Source of the DNA: Anaerosporomusa subterranea
GTDB lineage: Bacteria; Bacillota; Negativicutes; Sporomusales; Acetonemataceae
Direction of reading: 5' to 3'
Assembly: GCF_001611555.1 (NCBI RefSeq)
Contig: NZ_LSGP01000026.1
Coordinates: forward strand, 124,001-188,000
DNA: 64,000 nucleotides
Program-made: the position numbers and the translations under genes
Shown: positions 34,442-44,283 of the stretch, piece after piece
How the letters are laid out: every line of letters starts with the position of its first letter
Numbering within the stretch: position 1 is the first letter of the stretch
The notes under the pieces: model-generated
What the model saw: the letters and a program-made list of their open reading frames with translations, nothing else
Databases searched by the model: none
Told to the model about the DNA's origin: nothing

Positions 34442-34495
34442 TTCGTTTGAGAGGTTTAATGGGTATTATTTGAAAAACTTCATTTGACAAATAAA

Positions 34496-34524
34496 AAAGC
34501 CCTCTGTCAAATGACAGAGGGCTT
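34496..34524 (-). terminator. Terminator of the zinc-ribbon gene
   Basis: AAGCCCTCTGTCA AA TGACAGAGGGCTT; on the minus strand it is followed by TTTTTATTT. Confidence 0.85.
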
Positions 34525-34534
34525 AATCAGCTAA

Positions 34535-34843
34535 TTAGTAACGACGGCTACCGCTGTTTTGACGGAAGCAATCGCTGCAGTATACAGGGCGGTCACCGCT
34601 CGGACGGAACGGTACTTGAGTTTGTACGCCACAAGCTGCACAAGTAGCTTCATGCATTTCGCGTTGTTGACGACCGCCACCGAAACCGCCACCATTGTTG
34701 GCTTGTTTACGGGCGCGACGGCAATCCGGGCAACGACCTGGTTCGTTGGTGAAGCCTTTTTCCGCGTAGAAGTCTTGTTCTGCAGCAGTGAATACGAATT
34801 CAGCGCCACAATCACGGCAGGATAGGTTTTTGTCTTGAGACAT
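34535..34843 (-). CDS. Zinc-ribbon domain protein
   Basis: A 102-residue protein with two zinc-ribbon halves. The first is the probable zf-trcl type (LSCRDCGAEFVF...GRCPDCRRARKQ) and the second is ATCAACGVQTQVPFRPS...PVYCSDCF. A glycine-rich linker joins them. The ATG at 34843 has GAGGAGG 8 nt upstream. Family members are common in Firmicutes and Chloroflexi and are thought to bind nucleic acid; function unknown. Confidence 0.8.
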   Translation of the reverse strand: MSQDKNLSCRDCGAEFVFTAAEQDFYAEKGFTNEPGRCPDCRRARKQANNGGGFGGGRQQREMHEATCAACGVQTQVPFRPSGDRPVYCSDCFRQNSGSRRY

Positions 34844-34960
34844 GTTTGAGTCCTCCTCAGAAATCATCGATTACCCTAATAGTCTTGGAATTCACTCATC
34901 AAGGTCCCTTCGAGTATGAGAAGGACAGATGACTAGTTTACCGACATACGGGCAATTACT

Positions 34961-34989
34961 AATATACACTTGTTTAAGCAAATAGTAAA
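34961..34989 (-). promoter_or_regulatory. Promoter of the zinc-ribbon gene
   Basis: On the minus strand TTTACT (34984-34989), 17 nt, TATATT (34961-34966), giving a 5' leader of about 110 nt. Between here and 35143 I see only AT-rich DNA. Confidence 0.55.
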
Positions 34990-35143
34990 GGCTTTTTTCA
35001 AAATTTTATCGAAAATCTTTGAAATTGTTGGTCAAATTGGCTAATGGGCTGTTATTTGCATATTTGTTGCTATAGATAGGTAGCTGGATTTACAAATTCA
35101 TAGCCGGGGAGACAATAACTTAAGCAACTTTACACTTTGCCTA

Positions 35144-35172
35144 TTGACAAAAGCTGAAGGGACTGGGATAAT
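35144..35172 (+). promoter_or_regulatory. Promoter of the liv operon
   Basis: TTGACA (35144-35149), 17 nt, GATAAT (35167-35172); transcription would start near 35179, ahead of the T-box. Confidence 0.75.
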
Positions 35173-35204
35173 TGTAAAAAATACAAAATACAGAGTAATA
35201 CTGA

Positions 35205-35467
35205 AATCAGTAATGACTGGGACTAAAGTAGCAAGCGAAGCGCTACAGAGAGCCGGCGGGTGGTGCGAGCCGGAGCGTGATTGTTGCTGAACTCACCCAG
35301 AAACTCTTTTGTTGATGTTCGCGTTAACGTGAAAGTAGGCAAAAGCGGCACCGTCCGTTATGCGGTAATCTGGCATAGCCGGATGAATTTGAGTACAACG
35401 TAGGGTGGTACCGCGATCGTCGCCCCTATCAGCGCAATTATGCGCTGATAGGGGCGATGTTATTTTT
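35205..35467 (+). promoter_or_regulatory. T-box leader, leucine-specific (CUC)
   Basis: Hallmarks: AGAGAGCCGG and GCGAGCCGG in stem I, a specifier region CTGAACTCACCC with CTC at 35292-35294, the T-box AGGGTGGTACCGCG (35402-35415), and a terminator CGCCCCTATCAGCGCA/TGCGCTGATAGGGGCG (35421-35456) followed by TTATTTTT. Uncharged tRNA-Leu should prevent termination and raise leucine transport. The class is certain; the Leu call depends on specifier alignment. Confidence 0.92.
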
Positions 35468-35553
35468 AAGGAGGTGATGATTCGCGCATGGATCAGCCGG
35501 CGCTAGCTTTAAGGTTAAATCAGCCATTATTACAAAACGAAAGGTGGATAACT

Positions 35554-36711
35554 ATGAAATCGAATATGAAAAAAATGTATAGAGGTTGGGCAATCTTCAC
35601 GCTACTGACAATGTTCGCTGTTGCGGGGTGCGGCGGCAGTCCAAAAGCCGCGCCTGGATCATCGCCAACAGGAAGCCAAGCAAAAATTGGTGTAGTTTCC
35701 TATCTCACTGGAGGCGGCGCTGCCTATGGGGAAGCAATCCGACAGGGAATCGAGCTGGCAAGAGATGAGATTAATGCAGCTGGCAAAGTGAAAATCGAGT
35801 TGATCTTTGAAGATTCTAAAGGCGAAAAAAATGAAGCAATCAATGCGGTCAACAAATTGATTCACAAAGATAATGTTGTTGGCATTATCGGGCCGACGCT
35901 GAGCGGCGAAATGTTTGCCGTGGGACCGATTACCGCCCAAGCCGGCGTTCCTATCATGGGCACTTCCATAACGGCGGAAGGGATTACCGAAATCGGTGAC
36001 ACGATTTTCCGTAATTCGCTACCTGAATCACTGGCTATTCCCCATGCGGTGAAGAAAGCCAAAGAAAAGTTCGGTTTGAAAAAAGTTGCGATCATGTACT
36101 CGAATAACAATGACTTTGCAGTATCCGGGTTCAAGACGTTTGAACAATCGGTCAAAGCAAACGGGATGGAAATACTCACAATAGAAACGTTTGCTGATAA
36201 AGACACCGACTATTCTGCTCAACTGACCAAGATCGCTTCACTGAAGCCTGATGCGGTCATGGTTGCAGGCTTATACCAAGAAGCGGCGCTGATTTTGAAA
36301 AAAGCGCGTGAGATTGGCATCGCCGTTCCTTTCGTCGGTAATAATGGCTTTAATTCGCCGCAACTGATTAAATCTGCCGGCAAAGCTGCGGATGGTTCTA
36401 TTGTCGCCAGCCCATGGTTTCCTGGCAAGGATGACCCCAAGGTAAAACAGTTTATTGCAGCATATAAAGCTAAATATAATAAAGAACCGGATCAATTCGC
36501 AGCCCAGTCCTATGATGCTATGCACATCATAGCTTTAGCTCTTGAAAAAGCCGGAACAACCAATGACCGGAAAAAACTGAAAGAAAATCTGGCCACGATT
36601 AAAGATTTCCACGGTGTAACCGGTAATTTCGCGTTTGACGCTAAACGCAACCCGGCAATGGACGCCACTGTACTGGTGGTTAAGGATGGTCAGTTCACTG
36701 AATTGAAGTAA
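35554..36711 (+). CDS. livK: Branched-chain amino acid ABC transporter, substrate-binding lipoprotein LivK
   Basis: A 385-residue type I periplasmic binding lipoprotein (signal MKSNMKKMYRGWAIFTLLTM, lipobox VAGC). It shows IGVVSYLTGGGAAYGEA, the RQGIELARDEIN segment and GIIGPTLSGEMFAVGP of LivK proteins. The ATG at 35554 has AAAGGTGG 6-7 nt away. The frame reaches back to an ATG at 35488 behind AAGGAGGTGATG, which would add 22 residues ahead of the signal peptide; I consider it less likely. Confidence 0.92.
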   Translation: MKSNMKKMYRGWAIFTLLTMFAVAGCGGSPKAAPGSSPTGSQAKIGVVSYLTGGGAAYGEAIRQGIELARDEINAAGKVKIELIFEDSKGEKNEAINAVNKLIHKDNVVGIIGPTLSGEMFAVGPITAQAGVPIMGTSITAEGITEIGDTIFRNSLPESLAIPHAVKKAKEKFGLKKVAIMYSNNNDFAVSGFKTFEQSVKANGMEILTIETFADKDTDYSAQLTKIASLKPDAVMVAGLYQEAALILKKAREIGIAVPFVGNNGFNSPQLIKSAGKAADGSIVASPWFPGKDDPKVKQFIAAYKAKYNKEPDQFAAQSYDAMHIIALALEKAGTTNDRKKLKENLATIKDFHGVTGNFAFDAKRNPAMDATVLVVKDGQFTELK

Positions 36712-36731
36712 CAAGACAATATGGTAAGCGA

Positions 36732-36742
36732 GGGGGGGGGGG
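36732..36742 (+). repeat. Run of 11 G in the livH ribosome site
   Basis: Eleven consecutive G residues lie between the livK stop and the livH ATG at 36748, where the ribosome site must be. Such a homopolymer is prone to slippage. Confidence 0.85.
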
Positions 36743-36747
36743 TAAGC

Positions 36748-37623
36748 ATGTTCTGGCAGCAAGTGGTTAATGGCCTTACACTCGGTAGCGCCTATTCGTT
36801 AATCGCGATCGGCTACACATTAATATTTGGTGTTCTTAATATTGTTAACATGGCTCATGGTGAAATCTTCATGCTCGGGGCCTTTGCCGGCTTGATGCTG
36901 GTCACTGTAGGCAAAGTGAACATTTTTGCGGCTATGCTGGGGGCAATGATGACCGGAGCTTGTCTGGGGTATTTGCTGGAGCGAATTGCCTTGCGTCCTT
37001 TGCGGAAACGCGCGGTGTCGCATATGGCTCCCCTCATCAGCACAATCGGGGTATCTATTTTTCTTGAGAGTTTGGCACTGAAGTTATTTGGCCCTCAGGC
37101 TCAGTCCTTTCCGCCGATTTATGGAGGATCACTAATCGATACGGGATTCATCCGAATCTCAATGGTTCAGGTGATTATCCTAATCGTTTCCTTTGGTATG
37201 ATGGCCTCGCTGCGATTTTGGCTGGCGAAAACAAAAGTCGGTAAATCGATTCGCGCTACTGCGGAAAACATCGAGACTGCCGGATTACTGGGCGTTGATA
37301 CCAAAAAAGTGATTACCATGACTGTTATGCTGGCATCTGGGCTAGGAGCGGTGGCAGGAGTGCTCATTGGACTTGCATTCAATGCGGTTGAACCGACGAT
37401 GGGGATTCCGATGGGCTTTAAGGGCTTAGCCGTACTGATTCTGGGCGGCTTAGGCAACATCACTGGCGCGATGTTCGGGGGCCTGATATTAGGGCTGGCA
37501 GAAGTCTTTAGCGTGGCTTATGGCGCTTCCTCATACCGTGAGGCTGTGGCATTTGGTTTAATCATCGTTTTGTTGTTCGTTCGTCCGCAGGGATTATTTG
37601 GCGAAACACAGGAAGGGAGGTAG
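36748..37623 (+). CDS. livH: Branched-chain amino acid ABC permease LivH
   Basis: A 291-residue permease with about eight membrane segments and LivH blocks: GYTLIFGVLNIVNMAHGE at the N-terminus and GLAVLILGGLGNITGAMFGGLILG near the C-terminus (EAA-like loop). The ATG at 36748 is chosen because the in-frame ATG at 36721 precedes the G tract and would add GGG-rich residues. It is co-transcribed with livK and livM. Confidence 0.93.
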   Translation: MFWQQVVNGLTLGSAYSLIAIGYTLIFGVLNIVNMAHGEIFMLGAFAGLMLVTVGKVNIFAAMLGAMMTGACLGYLLERIALRPLRKRAVSHMAPLISTIGVSIFLESLALKLFGPQAQSFPPIYGGSLIDTGFIRISMVQVIILIVSFGMMASLRFWLAKTKVGKSIRATAENIETAGLLGVDTKKVITMTVMLASGLGAVAGVLIGLAFNAVEPTMGIPMGFKGLAVLILGGLGNITGAMFGGLILGLAEVFSVAYGASSYREAVAFGLIIVLLFVRPQGLFGETQEGR

Positions 37624-37624
37624 G

Positions 37625-38614
37625 ATGATGGATGCTTTGCTCAACCCTTATTATTTGCAAATCATAACCTTTATGCTGATTAATGCCATGCTAGGCATCA
37701 GTATCTATCTTACCCTTTCGACTGGACAGCTTTCGCTCGGCAATGCCGGATTTATGAGTGTGGGTGCCTACACGTCAGCATTGCTCACTCTGAAAGCCGG
37801 CTGGCCAGTTTATCTTGCTATTCCCACAGGCGGCTTGGCCGCTTGTCTCGCGGCTGGCGTGATTGGCATCCCAACGACTAGGTTGCAAGGGCTTTACCTT
37901 GCTATTGCCACCTTGGGGTTTGGCGAAGTGGTACGGGTAATCTTTCTTAATCTTAAGATTACCAATGGTGCTTTAGGCCTTTCCGGTATTCCTTCATTAG
38001 GTTCTATGATCAGCGCGAAACTATCTCAGAGTGGGTTGGCAGATGGGCTTGGCAGTTTGACTGTGCAGCAGTTGGGAAGTATTACAGTTATTATCCTGTT
38101 GGCGGCCCTGCTGGCGTTTTTACTATTCTTTGCTATACGGCTAAACTCATCCCGCGTTGGGCGAGCTTTTGCCGCTATCAAAGGTGATGAGCATGCCGCA
38201 GAGGTATCAGGAGTCAATACAGCCAGATACAAATTGTTGGCATTTTTCCTGGGCGCGTTTGTCGCTGGTATTGCTGGCGGTCTGGCAGCTCATGTGACTT
38301 TCTATATTGGTCCCAAGGACTTTTCCTACCATCGTGCGGTAGAAATTCTCCTTTTTGCTGTGCTTGGTGGCAGCGATGTCGTCTGGGGTCCAGTGCTGGG
38401 ATCCGTGATTTTGACTCTATTGCCTGAACTGCTTCGGTCTGTAGCCGAATTCCGCGAAATGATATATGGGGCTATTTTGGTTATGATGATGGTATTCCGT
38501 CCGCAGGGGCTGCTGAGCGAAGAACTATTCGCGTCTATACGGGAAAAGTGGCTAAAACGCTCAAAAGCAGATGCTGTGGCAAGGGAGGAGGCTGTCGATG
38601 ATGCTCGAGCTTAA
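37625..38614 (+). CDS. livM: Branched-chain amino acid ABC permease LivM
   Basis: A 329-residue permease, partner of LivH. It has the LivM LSTGQLSLGNAGFMSVGAY motif and the later RVGRAFAAIKGDEHAAEVSGVN coupling loop. AAGGGAGG precedes the ATG at 37625, one base after the livH stop. The C-terminus overlaps livG by 17 nt. Confidence 0.93.
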   Translation: MMDALLNPYYLQIITFMLINAMLGISIYLTLSTGQLSLGNAGFMSVGAYTSALLTLKAGWPVYLAIPTGGLAACLAAGVIGIPTTRLQGLYLAIATLGFGEVVRVIFLNLKITNGALGLSGIPSLGSMISAKLSQSGLADGLGSLTVQQLGSITVIILLAALLAFLLFFAIRLNSSRVGRAFAAIKGDEHAAEVSGVNTARYKLLAFFLGAFVAGIAGGLAAHVTFYIGPKDFSYHRAVEILLFAVLGGSDVVWGPVLGSVILTLLPELLRSVAEFREMIYGAILVMMMVFRPQGLLSEELFASIREKWLKRSKADAVAREEAVDDARA

Positions 38615-39359
38615 GCAAGTAAGTAAGAATTTTGGCGGCCTTGCAGCCTTGAATGATGTAAACTTTTCAGTCAATCCTGGTCAAATACTCGGCATCATCG
38701 GTCCTAACGGCGCAGGTAAAACCACCTTGTTTAATTTAATTACCGGCGTTTTTTCACCTACTCTCGGTACAATCTCCTACAAAAAAACATCGCTCGTTGG
38801 CATGAAGCCGCATTCCATCACCGGCCTGGGCATCGCCCGCACGTTTCAGAACATCCGATTATTCGGGCATATAAGCGCACTGGAAAACGTTATGGTAGGA
38901 GCGCATTGCCGGACAAAGTCGGGGATCTGGCAGGGATTATGGCGCACAAAACAGCAATGCAGTGAGGAACTCCACACACATGATAAGGCGAATACGCTGC
39001 TGCGTTTAGTTGGTTTAGACAGTTCAGCAGGTGTATTGGCTGGATCGTTGCCTTATGGCAAGCAACGCCGCTTAGAGATTGCCCGGGCTTTAGCTGCTGA
39101 GCCAGACATTGTGCTGCTGGATGAACCGACGGCAGGTATGAATGAGAGTGAAACAGAGGATATTCGAGTTCTGATTGCGAAAATAAAAGAACTTGGAAAA
39201 TCTGTTGTAATTATTGAACACGACATGCATTTGATGATGAATGTGTGTGACCGTTTAGTGGTCCTCAATTTTGGACGAAAGATTGCCGAAGGATCGCCGG
39301 CAGAGATACAGCAGAACCCGGCAGTGATCGAAGCCTATCTAGGGAAGGAGGATGCATGA
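38598..39359 (+). CDS. livG: Branched-chain amino acid ABC ATPase LivG
   Basis: A 253-residue ATPase: Walker A GPNGAGKTT, signature LPYGKQRRLEIARAL (the variant usual in LivG), Walker B IVLLDEPTAGMNESE, and the H-loop IIEHDMHLMM. GGGAGGAGG precedes the ATG at 38598 inside livM. Confidence 0.94.
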   Translation: MMLELKQVSKNFGGLAALNDVNFSVNPGQILGIIGPNGAGKTTLFNLITGVFSPTLGTISYKKTSLVGMKPHSITGLGIARTFQNIRLFGHISALENVMVGAHCRTKSGIWQGLWRTKQQCSEELHTHDKANTLLRLVGLDSSAGVLAGSLPYGKQRRLEIARALAAEPDIVLLDEPTAGMNESETEDIRVLIAKIKELGKSVVIIEHDMHLMMNVCDRLVVLNFGRKIAEGSPAEIQQNPAVIEAYLGKEDA

Positions 39360-39360
39360 T

Positions 39361-40074
39361 ATGCTGCAGATCAAGCAAGTTGCTGCAGGTTATGGTAGCA
39401 TACGAGCCTTAAAAGACCTCAGTCTATCAGTGCCGGAAGGGTCTATTGTTTCCTTGATTGGGGCAAACGGTGCCGGGAAAAGCACAGCGATGAAGACCAT
39501 CATGGGCTTGCTTCGCCCTCAATTCGGTGAGCTAACTTTCCAGGGGCGGAGCCTGATTGGCGTGCCAGTCCACCAGGTTGTTGGCATGGGCATTTCATTG
39601 GTTCCCGAAGGTCGTAGTATTCTCACTCGTATGACAGTATTAGAAAACTTGGAAATGGGTGCTCATCAACGAACTGATAGCACAATCCAACAAGATATTC
39701 AGTCTGTATTTAAGCGCTTTCCTATCTTGGAAGAACGCCAACAGCAACTTGGCGGCACTCTTTCTGGCGGACAACAGCAGATGCTAGCCATCGGCCGCGC
39801 GCTAATGGCCAGACCAAAGCTGTTGCTGCTTGATGAGCCGTCTATGGGACTGGCACCACTGGTTGTTGCTGATATTTTCCGGGTTATTCAAGAGATCAAC
39901 CAGGAGGGCACTACCATACTACTGGTCGAGCAAAACGTCCGGCAAGCGTTAAAAATCGCGCATTACGCATATGTGCTGGAAACTGGTAAAACAATTCTAC
40001 ACGGCAAAGCAGAGGATATCGCTAATGATCCCCGGGTGATGGCCGCCTATCTTGGCGGATCTAAAGCTGGCTAA
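39361..40074 (+). CDS. livF: Branched-chain amino acid ABC ATPase LivF
   Basis: A 237-residue ATPase: Walker A GANGAGKST, signature LSGGQQQMLAIGRAL, Walker B LLLDEPSMGLAP and H-loop LLVEQNVRQAL, the LivF pattern. The ATG at 39361 is 9 nt after GGAAGGAGG; the ATG at 39352 directly abuts it. Confidence 0.94.
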   Translation: MLQIKQVAAGYGSIRALKDLSLSVPEGSIVSLIGANGAGKSTAMKTIMGLLRPQFGELTFQGRSLIGVPVHQVVGMGISLVPEGRSILTRMTVLENLEMGAHQRTDSTIQQDIQSVFKRFPILEERQQQLGGTLSGGQQQMLAIGRALMARPKLLLLDEPSMGLAPLVVADIFRVIQEINQEGTTILLVEQNVRQALKIAHYAYVLETGKTILHGKAEDIANDPRVMAAYLGGSKAG

Positions 40075-40086
40075 CGGAGAGGCTAT

Positions 40087-41025
40087 ATGCTATATATCTA
40101 TGCCAATCTATTCTCGGAATTTCAGTGCCAGATGTGTGGAACGTGCTGCCAAAATAATTGGATGGTAACTGTTGATCAGACTTGCTACCAGCGAAATGCA
40201 GACCTATTTCGCGTGACTGGTCGAGTTGACGAATTTAATGAGGCTTTTCTGGCTATCGAAAGCCCTAGCTTGGGAGAATACGCGATGATCGCTAAGCAAC
40301 CGCAGGGACAGTGTTGGTTTCTCCAGCCCAATAATCTCTGTCGGCTGCACAAGGAAGCAGGGCATGAGCATTTAGACGTTGTCTGCAAAACGTTTCCGCG
40401 TTATCCGATGAACACAGCGCGGGGCATTGAACTGACATTGAGCTTCAGTTGTCCAGCCGTGCTCAAGTTGGTCAGCGAATCTTATCTGGAGATTATTCGC
40501 TCTGAGGTCAGACCTGTTCACATCTATTCAGAAAATTTTGTTACCCAGGCGTATCCGCAGCAATATTCGTTAGATCATCCACTTCACTATTATTTTGAAC
40601 TAGAACAACATTTTATTGACATTCTACAGTGGCGAAGCTTGCCAATGGAAGATCGGATCAATAGAGTCTGTGATACAATAGATATTCTCTGCTCCAATAA
40701 GCCTGATGATATGGGACGCGAGATTACTCGCTTGATTTATCGAAACTATGAACAGTTGGAGACAGCCGATCCCTGCAATCCAAGTCAGGATGCGGGCAGT
40801 ATTCTAGTGGAGAACTTTTTTGTAAATACCGTCTTTAAAAAACTACTGTATGATCATGGACTGAAACGCGGCGCAGCTATTTTGCAGCTTTTTTGGAGTC
40901 ATATCCGACAAAAGTCTGAACAAGAAATAGAAGAAGCTGCAAGATGGGAGAAAATCCGCAGAGCGATTTTCGAAATGGAATTTGAGTATAGCCATCATCG
41001 TCGTCAGTTTAGCAACAGAAAATAA
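40087..41025 (+). CDS. FliB-like cysteine-cluster protein
   Basis: A 312-residue protein with the CxxC-x-CC pattern at the N-terminus (QCQMCGTCCQNNW) and later Cys-rich blocks (GQCWFL, LCRLHKE, DVVCKTFPRYP, FSCPAV). This matches the putative zinc/iron-chelating domain family that includes flagellin lysine-N-methylase FliB. No flagellar gene is near. It follows livF by 12 nt with a GGAGAGG site and shares the terminator, so it is part of the liv transcript. Methylase activity is not established from sequence. Confidence 0.75.
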   Translation: MLYIYANLFSEFQCQMCGTCCQNNWMVTVDQTCYQRNADLFRVTGRVDEFNEAFLAIESPSLGEYAMIAKQPQGQCWFLQPNNLCRLHKEAGHEHLDVVCKTFPRYPMNTARGIELTLSFSCPAVLKLVSESYLEIIRSEVRPVHIYSENFVTQAYPQQYSLDHPLHYYFELEQHFIDILQWRSLPMEDRINRVCDTIDILCSNKPDDMGREITRLIYRNYEQLETADPCNPSQDAGSILVENFFVNTVFKKLLYDHGLKRGAAILQLFWSHIRQKSEQEIEEAARWEKIRRAIFEMEFEYSHHRRQFSNRK

Positions 41026-41029
41026 AAGA

Positions 41030-41077
41030 TTTAAACTGATTAACGGGCGCCAAAAGGCGCCCGTTAATCAGTTTAAA
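41030..41077. terminator. Terminator shared by the liv operon and the ATPase gene
   Basis: Perfect 22-bp arms (41030-41051 and 41056-41077) around AAAA between two converging operons. Confidence 0.88.
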
Positions 41078-41096
41078 GTCTAATTCCGAAAGCTTT

Positions 41097-43847
41097 TTAA
41101 TACTCGCTTGCTTGAGTGCTAGAAGTCTGGTTAACAGGGCTAGCAGTGCTGGTATGATAGAAGTGTTTCGTCAATTCAACAACTAGGAAGGGGATCGGCG
41201 CCAACAGTGCGAGTACGCCCCAATGCTGCATCGTAGGCTCAATAGTCCGGAACAATGCGTGCAGTGGTCCGTAGAGAGCGGCGAGGAGCAATGCAAACGC
41301 TAGGGCGTTTCCGGCGTTGAGATATTTATTGCTGAACAAGCCAAGCTTAAATACGGAGAAATGTTCGGACCTCGCACTGTATGCACAGATCAACTGGTTA
41401 GCGATCAAGGTAACAAACGCGAATGTCCGGGCAGTTGCAAGGTCTCCGCCCGAGGACTGCATCCCATAGTAGAAACCGCCTAAAACCGTAATTGTCATAG
41501 CTACGCTTTGTACGCCAATAAACATTTTCATCGTGCGATTGAGGAGCGGTTCTTCAGGATTGCGCGGCGGCACCTCCATCACATCTGGTTCTTTTTTCTC
41601 CATGCCTAAAGCCAGCGCTGGGAAGGCGTCAGTAGCCAGATTAACCCATAACAGTTGGATAGGAAGCAGGGGAACAGGCCACCCGATCAGCATGGCACAG
41701 AACACGACCAAGATTTCCGCCGTGTTGCAAGACAATAGAAAATACACGAATTTGCGGATATTGGAGTAGATTACCCGTCCTTCTTCAACAGCGGCGACAA
41801 TGCTGGCAAAATTATCGTCAGTTACGACCATGTCGGCAGTTTCCTTGGTAACGTCAGTACCGGTAATGCCCATGGCGACGCCGATATCTGCTTTTTTCAA
41901 CGCCGGAGCGTCATTGACACCATCACCGGTCATAGCGGCAATCTGACCATTAGCTTTTAGATTCTCAACAATTGCCACCTTGTGTTCAGGCGAAACACGG
42001 GCAAATACGTTGGCCGCCATAACAGTTTGACGCATTTGGTCCGGGGTTAATTCATTCAACTGCTGTCCGGTACGGACTTGATCCTTATGCTGGGCAATGC
42101 CGAGATCTTTAGCGATGGCGAATGCGGTATCCGGATGGTCGCCTGTGATCATTACCGCTCTGATGCCTGCGGCTTTGCATAACTTTACTGCTTCTTTGGC
42201 TTCACTGCGAGGCGGATCAATCATACCCATGAGACCGACGAATGTCAGGTTTTTCTCTATCTCATCAGAAGTCAGTGTAGCAGGCATTTGGTCAAATTCA
42301 CGGTACGATACAGCCAGAACCCGCAGCGCCTGAGACGCCATTTCGCTGTTTGCTGCGTTAATCGCCTGTCTATGATCTTCGGAAAGCGGCTCTATCCCGC
42401 TTTCTGTTAACAGATTTAGGGAGCGGCTAATCAGAATGTCTGGCGCGCCTTTTACGTAACACCGTATTTTGCCATTTTCATTATGGAAGGTTGTCATCAT
42501 TTTTCGATCAGAATCAAAGGGAATTTCCTGAACCCGTAGACATGAATCCCCCAGCGTATCGGTTCCATAGCCACCTTTAGCGGCGGCTACCAGTAGTGCT
42601 GCTTCAGTGGGATCGCCGACGATGCCCCAGGCGTTTGTTTCTTCATTCTGTTTGATTTTCGCATCATTACAGAGTGTTGAGCCAGTAAGCAAGGTAGCCA
42701 GTCCCTGTTCTGAACCCTGCTTGATCGTTTGCCCATTACAAAGCACTTCACCTTCTGGAGCGTAGCCCTCACCGGTGAAAGAAAACATTTTACCTGAGGC
42801 AAACGCTTTGGTTACCGTCATTTGATTTTGTGTCAGAGTGCCGGTTTTATCCGAACAGATAACTGTGACACTGCCTAGAGTTTCGACAGCATGCAACCGT
42901 TTGGCGATGACGTTCCGCTTAACCATACGCTGCATTCCTAAGGCCAGTACAATGGTCACGACTGCAGGCAATCCTTCGGGAATCGCGGCTACGGCCAGGC
43001 TGACAGCTGTCATTAACATCTCGGTTGCTTCATGCATGTCAAGTTTTCCATCAAGATACGCTTCATATATACCAAGGGCAAATACGAGTGCGCAAACAGC
43101 CAGACACAACAAACCTAAGCCTTTGCCGAATTTCTCCAATTTTTTCTGGAGAGGGGTGGCCTCTTCCTCATAGGATTGGAGCATGCCGGCAATTTTGCCG
43201 ATCTCGGTGCGTATAGCTGTTTCAACAACAACCCCCTTACCACGGCCATATGTCACAATGGTACTCATAAAGCCCATATTGTGGCGATCGGCCAAGGGAA
43301 CCTGCCCTGTCAATAGCTCTGCCGTTTTCTCTACAGGTACTGATTCGCCGGTCAAAGAGGCTTCTTCGACCTTTAGATTCATCGACTCAACGATGCGAAT
43401 ATCAGCGGGAATATAGTCGCCCGCTTCCAACAAGACCACGTCACCAGTGACCAGTTCCCGGGAAGGAATGATCATAATCTCGCCGTCACGTAAAACCTTG
43501 GCGTGAGGCGCTGCCATCTTTTTCAATGCATCCAAGGCCTTCTCGGCCTTAAACTCCTGAAAAACCCCAAGAAAGGCATTTAATAGTACGATTGCCAGGA
43601 TAACGATAGAGTCTGTAACCTCGCCAATTGCGACAGAAATCAAACTCGCGCCAATAAGAATTAGTACCAAAAAATCCTTAAATTGATTGATGAACTTTTG
43701 TAACAGAGTCTCATGCTCCTGCTCGGGAAGTTCATTGTAGCCTGCTTTTAGGCGCTCTATAGCGTCTGTTCTTGATAATCCATTCTCCGGATGTGTTTTG
43801 AGATTTTCGGCGATGTCTGATACAGACGATTGATACCATTCTTTCAT
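41097..43847 (-). CDS. P2-type (SERCA-like) cation-transporting ATPase under Mn2+ riboswitch control
   Basis: A 916-residue P-type ATPase: TGES actuator motif at 166-169, PEGLPA in the ion-binding helix M4 (290-295), phosphorylation site D333 in CSDKTGTLT, hinge [16 protein letters not shown] and ten membrane segments. The M4 motif is that of Ca2+ pumps. The leader at 44366-44480 is an Mn2+ riboswitch, however, so Mn2+ export, alone or with Ca2+, is likely (inference). The ATG at 43847 has GGAGAGGG upstream; the frame reaching 44156 runs over the neighbouring gene and is rejected. It is third in the operon after the 19-aa ORF and a small membrane protein. Confidence 0.92.
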   Translation of the reverse strand: MKEWYQSSVSDIAENLKTHPENGLSRTDAIERLKAGYNELPEQEHETLLQKFINQFKDFLVLILIGASLISVAIGEVTDSIVILAIVLLNAFLGVFQEFKAEKALDALKKMAAPHAKVLRDGEIMIIPSRELVTGDVVLLEAGDYIPADIRIVESMNLKVEEASLTGESVPVEKTAELLTGQVPLADRHNMGFMSTIVTYGRGKGVVVETAIRTEIGKIAGMLQSYEEEATPLQKKLEKFGKGLGLLCLAVCALVFALGIYEAYLDGKLDMHEATEMLMTAVSLAVAAIPEGLPAVVTIVLALGMQRMVKRNVIAKRLHAVETLGSVTVICSDKTGTLTQNQMTVTKAFASGKMFSFTGEGYAPEGEVLCNGQTIKQGSEQGLATLLTGSTLCNDAKIKQNEETNAWGIVGDPTEAALLVAAAKGGYGTDTLGDSCLRVQEIPFDSDRKMMTTFHNENGKIRCYVKGAPDILISRSLNLLTESGIEPLSEDHRQAINAANSEMASQALRVLAVSYREFDQMPATLTSDEIEKNLTFVGLMGMIDPPRSEAKEAVKLCKAAGIRAVMITGDHPDTAFAIAKDLGIAQHKDQVRTGQQLNELTPDQMRQTVMAANVFARVSPEHKVAIVENLKANGQIAAMTGDGVNDAPALKKADIGVAMGITGTDVTKETADMVVTDDNFASIVAAVEEGRVIYSNIRKFVYFLLSCNTAEILVVFCAMLIGWPVPLLPIQLLWVNLATDAFPALALGMEKKEPDVMEVPPRNPEEPLLNRTMKMFIGVQSVAMTITVLGGFYYGMQSSGGDLATARTFAFVTLIANQLICAYSARSEHFSVFKLGLFSNKYLNAGNALAFALLLAALYGPLHALFRTIEPTMQHWGVLALLAPIPFLVVELTKHFYHTSTASPVNQTSSTQASEY

Positions 43848-43945
43848 TTTTCCCTCTCCTTTTTCCGTCAAAACCAGTTGCGATTTGGCATTCCTGTTTT
43901 GGAGGCCCTCGCCATTGGAAACGGGCAACGAAGGATGTCCGCGGA

Positions 43946-44281
43946 TCAAAAAGGCAGGTTGCCTGGTTTCTGATCCAGCTTCGCATACGCCCAGAACGAA
44001 TACGCGATTCCTACGCCATATCCCCATTCTGCTCGTAGTGAAAGACACAACAACGCTGTAGCGAGTCCAAATACTACATGAATCGGTCTTTCTAAAGTTT
44101 TGCTTAGATACACTGCCATCGTAAAGATCGCGTAAGCCCAGAGAAAACTGGACCATCGCAGCATATCATAAATTTGGTTATGATAGCCTTGCTCTGGGAC
44201 AATAGTGGAGGCAACTTGAGAAACGATGGAAATAACGCTGGAAGTTACGCCTACATAGCCTGTGATTTTTGGCCAGTTCAT
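43946..44281 (-). CDS. Small membrane protein in the Mn2+ operon
   Basis: 111 residues with two to three hydrophobic stretches (about 45-62 and 68-98). I do not recognise the family. The ATG at 44281 is two bases after the stop of the 19-aa ORF, with AAGGGGGG as ribosome site inside that ORF's end. The P-type ATPase gene follows 98 nt downstream. Under Mn2+ riboswitch control it could be an accessory subunit of the pump; this is only inference from position. Confidence 0.65.
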   Translation of the reverse strand: MNWPKITGYVGVTSSVISIVSQVASTIVPEQGYHNQIYDMLRWSSFLWAYAIFTMAVYLSKTLERPIHVVFGLATALLCLSLRAEWGYGVGIAYSFWAYAKLDQKPGNLPF

Positions 44282-44283
44282 TA

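Noticed and set aside
34233-34490. Minus-strand ORF over the REP-like palindrome
   Set aside because: It is the typical arginine-rich artefact peptide of this repeat and overlaps the glcD end antisense.
35477-35506. Nine-codon ORF after the T-box that could be a leader peptide
   Set aside because: Its ATG is only 2 nt from the ribosome site, it has no leucine run, and T-box control makes a leader peptide unnecessary.
43848-44156. 103-residue extension of the P-type ATPase
   Set aside because: It overlaps the small membrane protein gene in another frame; GGAGAGGG supports the start at 43847.
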